Shown: one piece after another, positions 14,964 through 16,877 of the stretch
How the letters are laid out: each line of letters starts with the position of its first letter
Position numbering within the stretch: the first letter of the stretch is position 1
NCBI GenBank assembly: GCA_002304785.1
Contig: DBMG01000029.1
Location: 9,302 to 26,178 of the forward strand
Direction of reading: 5' to 3'
Source: Candidatus Accumulibacter sp. UBA704
Lineage (GTDB): Bacteria; Pseudomonadota; Gammaproteobacteria; Burkholderiales; Rhodocyclaceae
Length of the DNA: 16,877 nucleotides
Notes under the pieces: generated by a model
Told to the model about the DNA's origin: nothing
The model's input: only the letters and a program-made list of their open reading frames with translations
Database searches by the model: none
Program-made: the position numbers and the translations under genes

Positions 14964-15967
14964 TCGAGATTCTTTCGAGAACACTGCTGTCCTCCGTTCA
15001 GGATCTCGGGCGCGACGGCTATCTGCGCATCGGCGTGGGCACGTCCGGCGCCATGGATCGCGTGGCGCTGGCCGCGGGCAATATCCTTCTGGGAAACCCG
15101 GAAAACTCCGCATCGATCGAGATCCAGATGTTTCCGTTCGAGGTGCGTTTTCTCGAAGATATCGCCTTCGCCCTGACCGGCGCGGACGCGGCCGCGGAAC
15201 TGGATGGCAAGCCCATCCCGGCATGGTGGACGCTGCAAGCGAGGAAAGGCGCGGTTCTCAAACTGAATCCGACCAAACGTGGCGCCCGATGCTATCTGGC
15301 GCTGGCCGGAGGCATCGATGTCCCCGTCGTACTGGGGTCACGCAGCACTCAGTTCCGCGGCAGTTTCGGCGGCCATTGCGGGCGCAACCTGCAACGTGGC
15401 GACGTGCTCGGCTCGATACGTTCGGGGGAGCGCGGCGAGTTTTTCGATTACCTGCCCGCGGCGGGCTTTGGCGTCGAGCCCCCGGAATTTGCCTTGCCTC
15501 TGGGCGATACCGAAGCGGTGGCACAAGGAACCCGGACCTTTGTGCGCGTACTGCCGGCCGGCGAATACGACTGTTACACGGAGGCTGCGCTCGAATCCTT
15601 CTGGAACAAGGACTGGATGATCACCACACAAAGCGATCGCTACGGTTACCGCCTGGAGGGCGAGGCGCTGGCCACCAGACAAACGCTGGAGCAGCGCTCG
15701 CACGGAATCGTTCCGGGGGTGATTCAGGTTCCGCCCAGTGGCCAGCCAATCATCCAGTTGCGCGATGCCCAGCCGTCCGGCGGCTATCCCAAGATCGGTA
15801 CGGTCGTCGAGGCCGATATCTGGCGACTGGCCCAGGCCAAGTTGTGCACGCAACTCCGGTTTGTGCCGACGACGTACGATGAGGCGTTATCGGCGCTGGA
15901 TACGGTTCGCGACTACCTCGAAAAGGTGCGCAGATTGGCCCGGCTCTACCGGCTCGCCAAGCGCTGA
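14960..15967 (+). CDS. pxpC: 5-oxoprolinase subunit C family protein (PxpC/KipA-like)
   Basis: This 335-residue protein is the PxpC partner, related to the carboxyltransferase-like half of allophanate and urea-amide hydrolases. Motifs follow the family in order: SSVQDLGRDGYLRIGVGTSG near the start, GAMDRVALAAGNILLGNPEN, FALTGADAAAEL, CYLALAGGIDVPVVLGS, FGGHCGRNLQRGD, TQSDRYGYRLEGEAL, SHGIVPGVIQVPPSGQPI and SGGYPKIGTVVEAD. With PxpB it is thought to activate the lactam with ATP for PxpA to open. The ATG overlaps the pxpB stop in ATGA, so the two are translationally coupled and made at matched levels. The length is slightly above E. coli PxpC (310). Nothing looks broken. Confidence 0.9.
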   Translation: MIEILSRTLLSSVQDLGRDGYLRIGVGTSGAMDRVALAAGNILLGNPENSASIEIQMFPFEVRFLEDIAFALTGADAAAELDGKPIPAWWTLQARKGAVLKLNPTKRGARCYLALAGGIDVPVVLGSRSTQFRGSFGGHCGRNLQRGDVLGSIRSGERGEFFDYLPAAGFGVEPPEFALPLGDTEAVAQGTRTFVRVLPAGEYDCYTEAALESFWNKDWMITTQSDRYGYRLEGEALATRQTLEQRSHGIVPGVIQVPPSGQPIIQLRDAQPSGGYPKIGTVVEADIWRLAQAKLCTQLRFVPTTYDEALSALDTVRDYLEKVRRLARLYRLAKR

Positions 15968-16015
15968 CCGCGAGGACTCTTCTGAATCCCAACAATGTGA
16001 CGAGCGAGGAATACC

Positions 16016-16780
16016 ATGGATATTGACCTGAACGCCGACATGGGCGAAGGATTCGGCCCCTACCGCATGGGGGAGGATGAAGCGCTGATGCAGATCGTCT
16101 CCTCGGCCAACGTCGCCTGCGGCTACCACGCTGGCGACCCGGTGATCATGGATAAGACCGTCCGCTTGGCGCTGGCCAACGGCGTCGAACTCGGGGCGCA
16201 CGTGGGGTTCCCCGACCTGCTGGGTTTCGGCCGCCGCCAGATGCAGGTCGATCCGAGTGAACTCGCCATGTACGTGCTCTACCAGCTCGGCGCGCTGGCC
16301 GGCATCTCCTCGGTTGCCGGACACCGCGTTACGCACATGAGCTTTCATGGCGCGCTCGGAAATATGGCGGCGGCCGATTACGCCCTGGCCGAACCGCTGG
16401 TGCAGGTAGTGGCGGCCTTCGATCCGAACATCATCGTCTCAGTGTCGACCAACACGCAGATCGAACGCGCCGCACGCAAGTTCGGACTCAAGGTGGCAAC
16501 GACCTTCCTGGCCGACCGGGCCTACACCGATGAAGGCGATCTCGTCTCGCGCAAGCTGCCCGGCGCGGTCATCAAGGAACCCGAGGCGGTGTTGCAGCGC
16601 GTGAAGCGGCTGCTCGACGACGGCGTGATCACCAGCATCACCGGCAAAAAGCTGCCCATCAGGGTGCAGTCAATCCTGCTGCATGGCGACACGCCGGGAG
16701 CCGTGGAAAACGCCCGGGCCATCCGCCGGGAGATCGAGTCCGGCAACGGGCGCATCGTGCCGGTCTCGCGCCTCGTCTGA
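16016..16780 (+). CDS. pxpA: 5-oxoprolinase subunit A family protein (PxpA, LamB/YcsF)
   Basis: This 254-residue protein is a LamB/YcsF-family member, the third part of the ATP-dependent 5-oxoprolinase. It shows DLNADMGEGFG (4-14), SANVACGYHAGD (30-41), GAHVGFPDLLGFGRR (60-74), HGALGNMAAADYALAEPLV, FLADRAYTDEGDLVSR (164-179) and LLHGDTPGAVENARAIR. Against E. coli PxpA, HVKPHGMLYN reads HMSFHGALGN here, GAHPSFPD reads GAHVGFPD, and the EEVFADR stretch reads TTFLADR. A conserved Lys and two Glu are therefore absent, which may mean a different substrate or chemistry. GAGGA at 16006-16010 supports the start. It lies 48 bp after pxpC and closes the pxpBCA unit. Confidence 0.88.
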   Translation: MDIDLNADMGEGFGPYRMGEDEALMQIVSSANVACGYHAGDPVIMDKTVRLALANGVELGAHVGFPDLLGFGRRQMQVDPSELAMYVLYQLGALAGISSVAGHRVTHMSFHGALGNMAAADYALAEPLVQVVAAFDPNIIVSVSTNTQIERAARKFGLKVATTFLADRAYTDEGDLVSRKLPGAVIKEPEAVLQRVKRLLDDGVITSITGKKLPIRVQSILLHGDTPGAVENARAIRREIESGNGRIVPVSRLV

Positions 16781-16790
16781 GGATGTCGTC

Positions 16791-16810
16791 ATCCCGGCGA
16801 AGGCCGGGAT
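16791..16810. repeat. REP-like palindromic hairpin
   Basis: ATCCCGGC-GAAG-GCCGGGAT is a perfect 8-bp stem with a 4-nt loop, flanked by GTC on the left and CTAG on the right. It resembles the dispersed GTCATCCCGG-type intergenic palindromes common in Betaproteobacteria and other proteobacteria (from general recall). It starts 11 bp after the pxpA stop, between genes that appear convergent, and could also act as a terminator-like or mRNA-end structure, although no clean T-run follows. Confidence 0.6.
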
Positions 16811-16821
16811 CTAGCGTTTCC

Positions 16822-16877
16822 TTAGTGCTCGGCCCCGCCGTCGTCCACGCCGAAGTCGAAAGCCTGCTGCTCGACCA
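16822..16877 (-). CDS. C-terminal end of an unidentified gene entering from the right edge
   Basis: Read on the minus strand, this stretch encodes VEQQAFDFGVDDGGAEH and then TAA. The acidic tail, the frame's high G/C third positions and the stop just beyond the REP-like hairpin suggest a true protein end, convergent with pxpA. Only 17 residues are visible, too few to name a family. Confidence 0.4.
   Translation of the reverse strand, partial: VEQQAFDFGVDDGGAEH

Overview
The window is G+C-rich (about 60% by eye) and reads as proteobacterial DNA. The mix of an AsmA/DUF748 protein, a DUF3617 protein, a fused fructose PTS, a TRAP transporter and a 5-oxoprolinase-type pxpBCA set points to a Betaproteobacterium, possibly of the Rhodocyclales or Burkholderiales. 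That placement is inferred from gene content and codon use, not from a marker gene. All full-length genes look intact; no insertion sequence, CRISPR array, tRNA or rRNA gene was seen.

Layout: (1) 1-2531, plus strand: the 3' end of an AsmA-like envelope protein, a small exported DUF3617 protein, and a ketopantoate-reductase-family dehydrogenase. (2) 2655-9314: a complete fructose uptake and phosphorylation module. A LacI-family repressor (minus strand) is divergent from a three-gene operon coding for a fused EIIA-HPr-EI phosphotransferase, 1-phosphofructokinase and an EIIBC permease. A strong intrinsic terminator closes the operon. The repressor has the GalR-type specificity residues Val15-Ala16. 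The control region carries one perfect and two near-perfect GalR-type operators (TGTAAnCGnTTACA): one over the operon promoter, one just before the repressor gene, and one beginning inside the fruB start codon. (3) 9326-13920, minus strand: SDR oxidoreductase, RraA/HMG-aldolase-like protein, then TRAP transporter dctP-dctQ-dctM. (4) 14289-16780, plus strand: pxpB-pxpC-pxpA, an ATP-dependent lactam hydrolase set, divergent from the SDR gene across a 368-bp spacer. (5) The right edge has a REP-like hairpin and the apparent C-terminus of a gene on the minus strand.

How the parts work together: the fructose module is self-contained. PEP phosphate passes EI, HPr, EIIA, EIIB and on to fructose during transport, and FruK makes fructose-1,6-bisphosphate. 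The second half looks like a catabolic locus for a cyclic amide acid, with TRAP uptake, Pxp-type ring opening, and an SDR and an RraA-type aldolase for downstream steps. The parent activity would be 5-oxoproline hydrolysis, but PxpA and PxpB differ from the E. coli proteins at several motif positions, so the substrate may be a relative of 5-oxoproline. This locus, the tandem pair of intact EIIB domains in FruA, and the three-operator control region are the points most worth checking.
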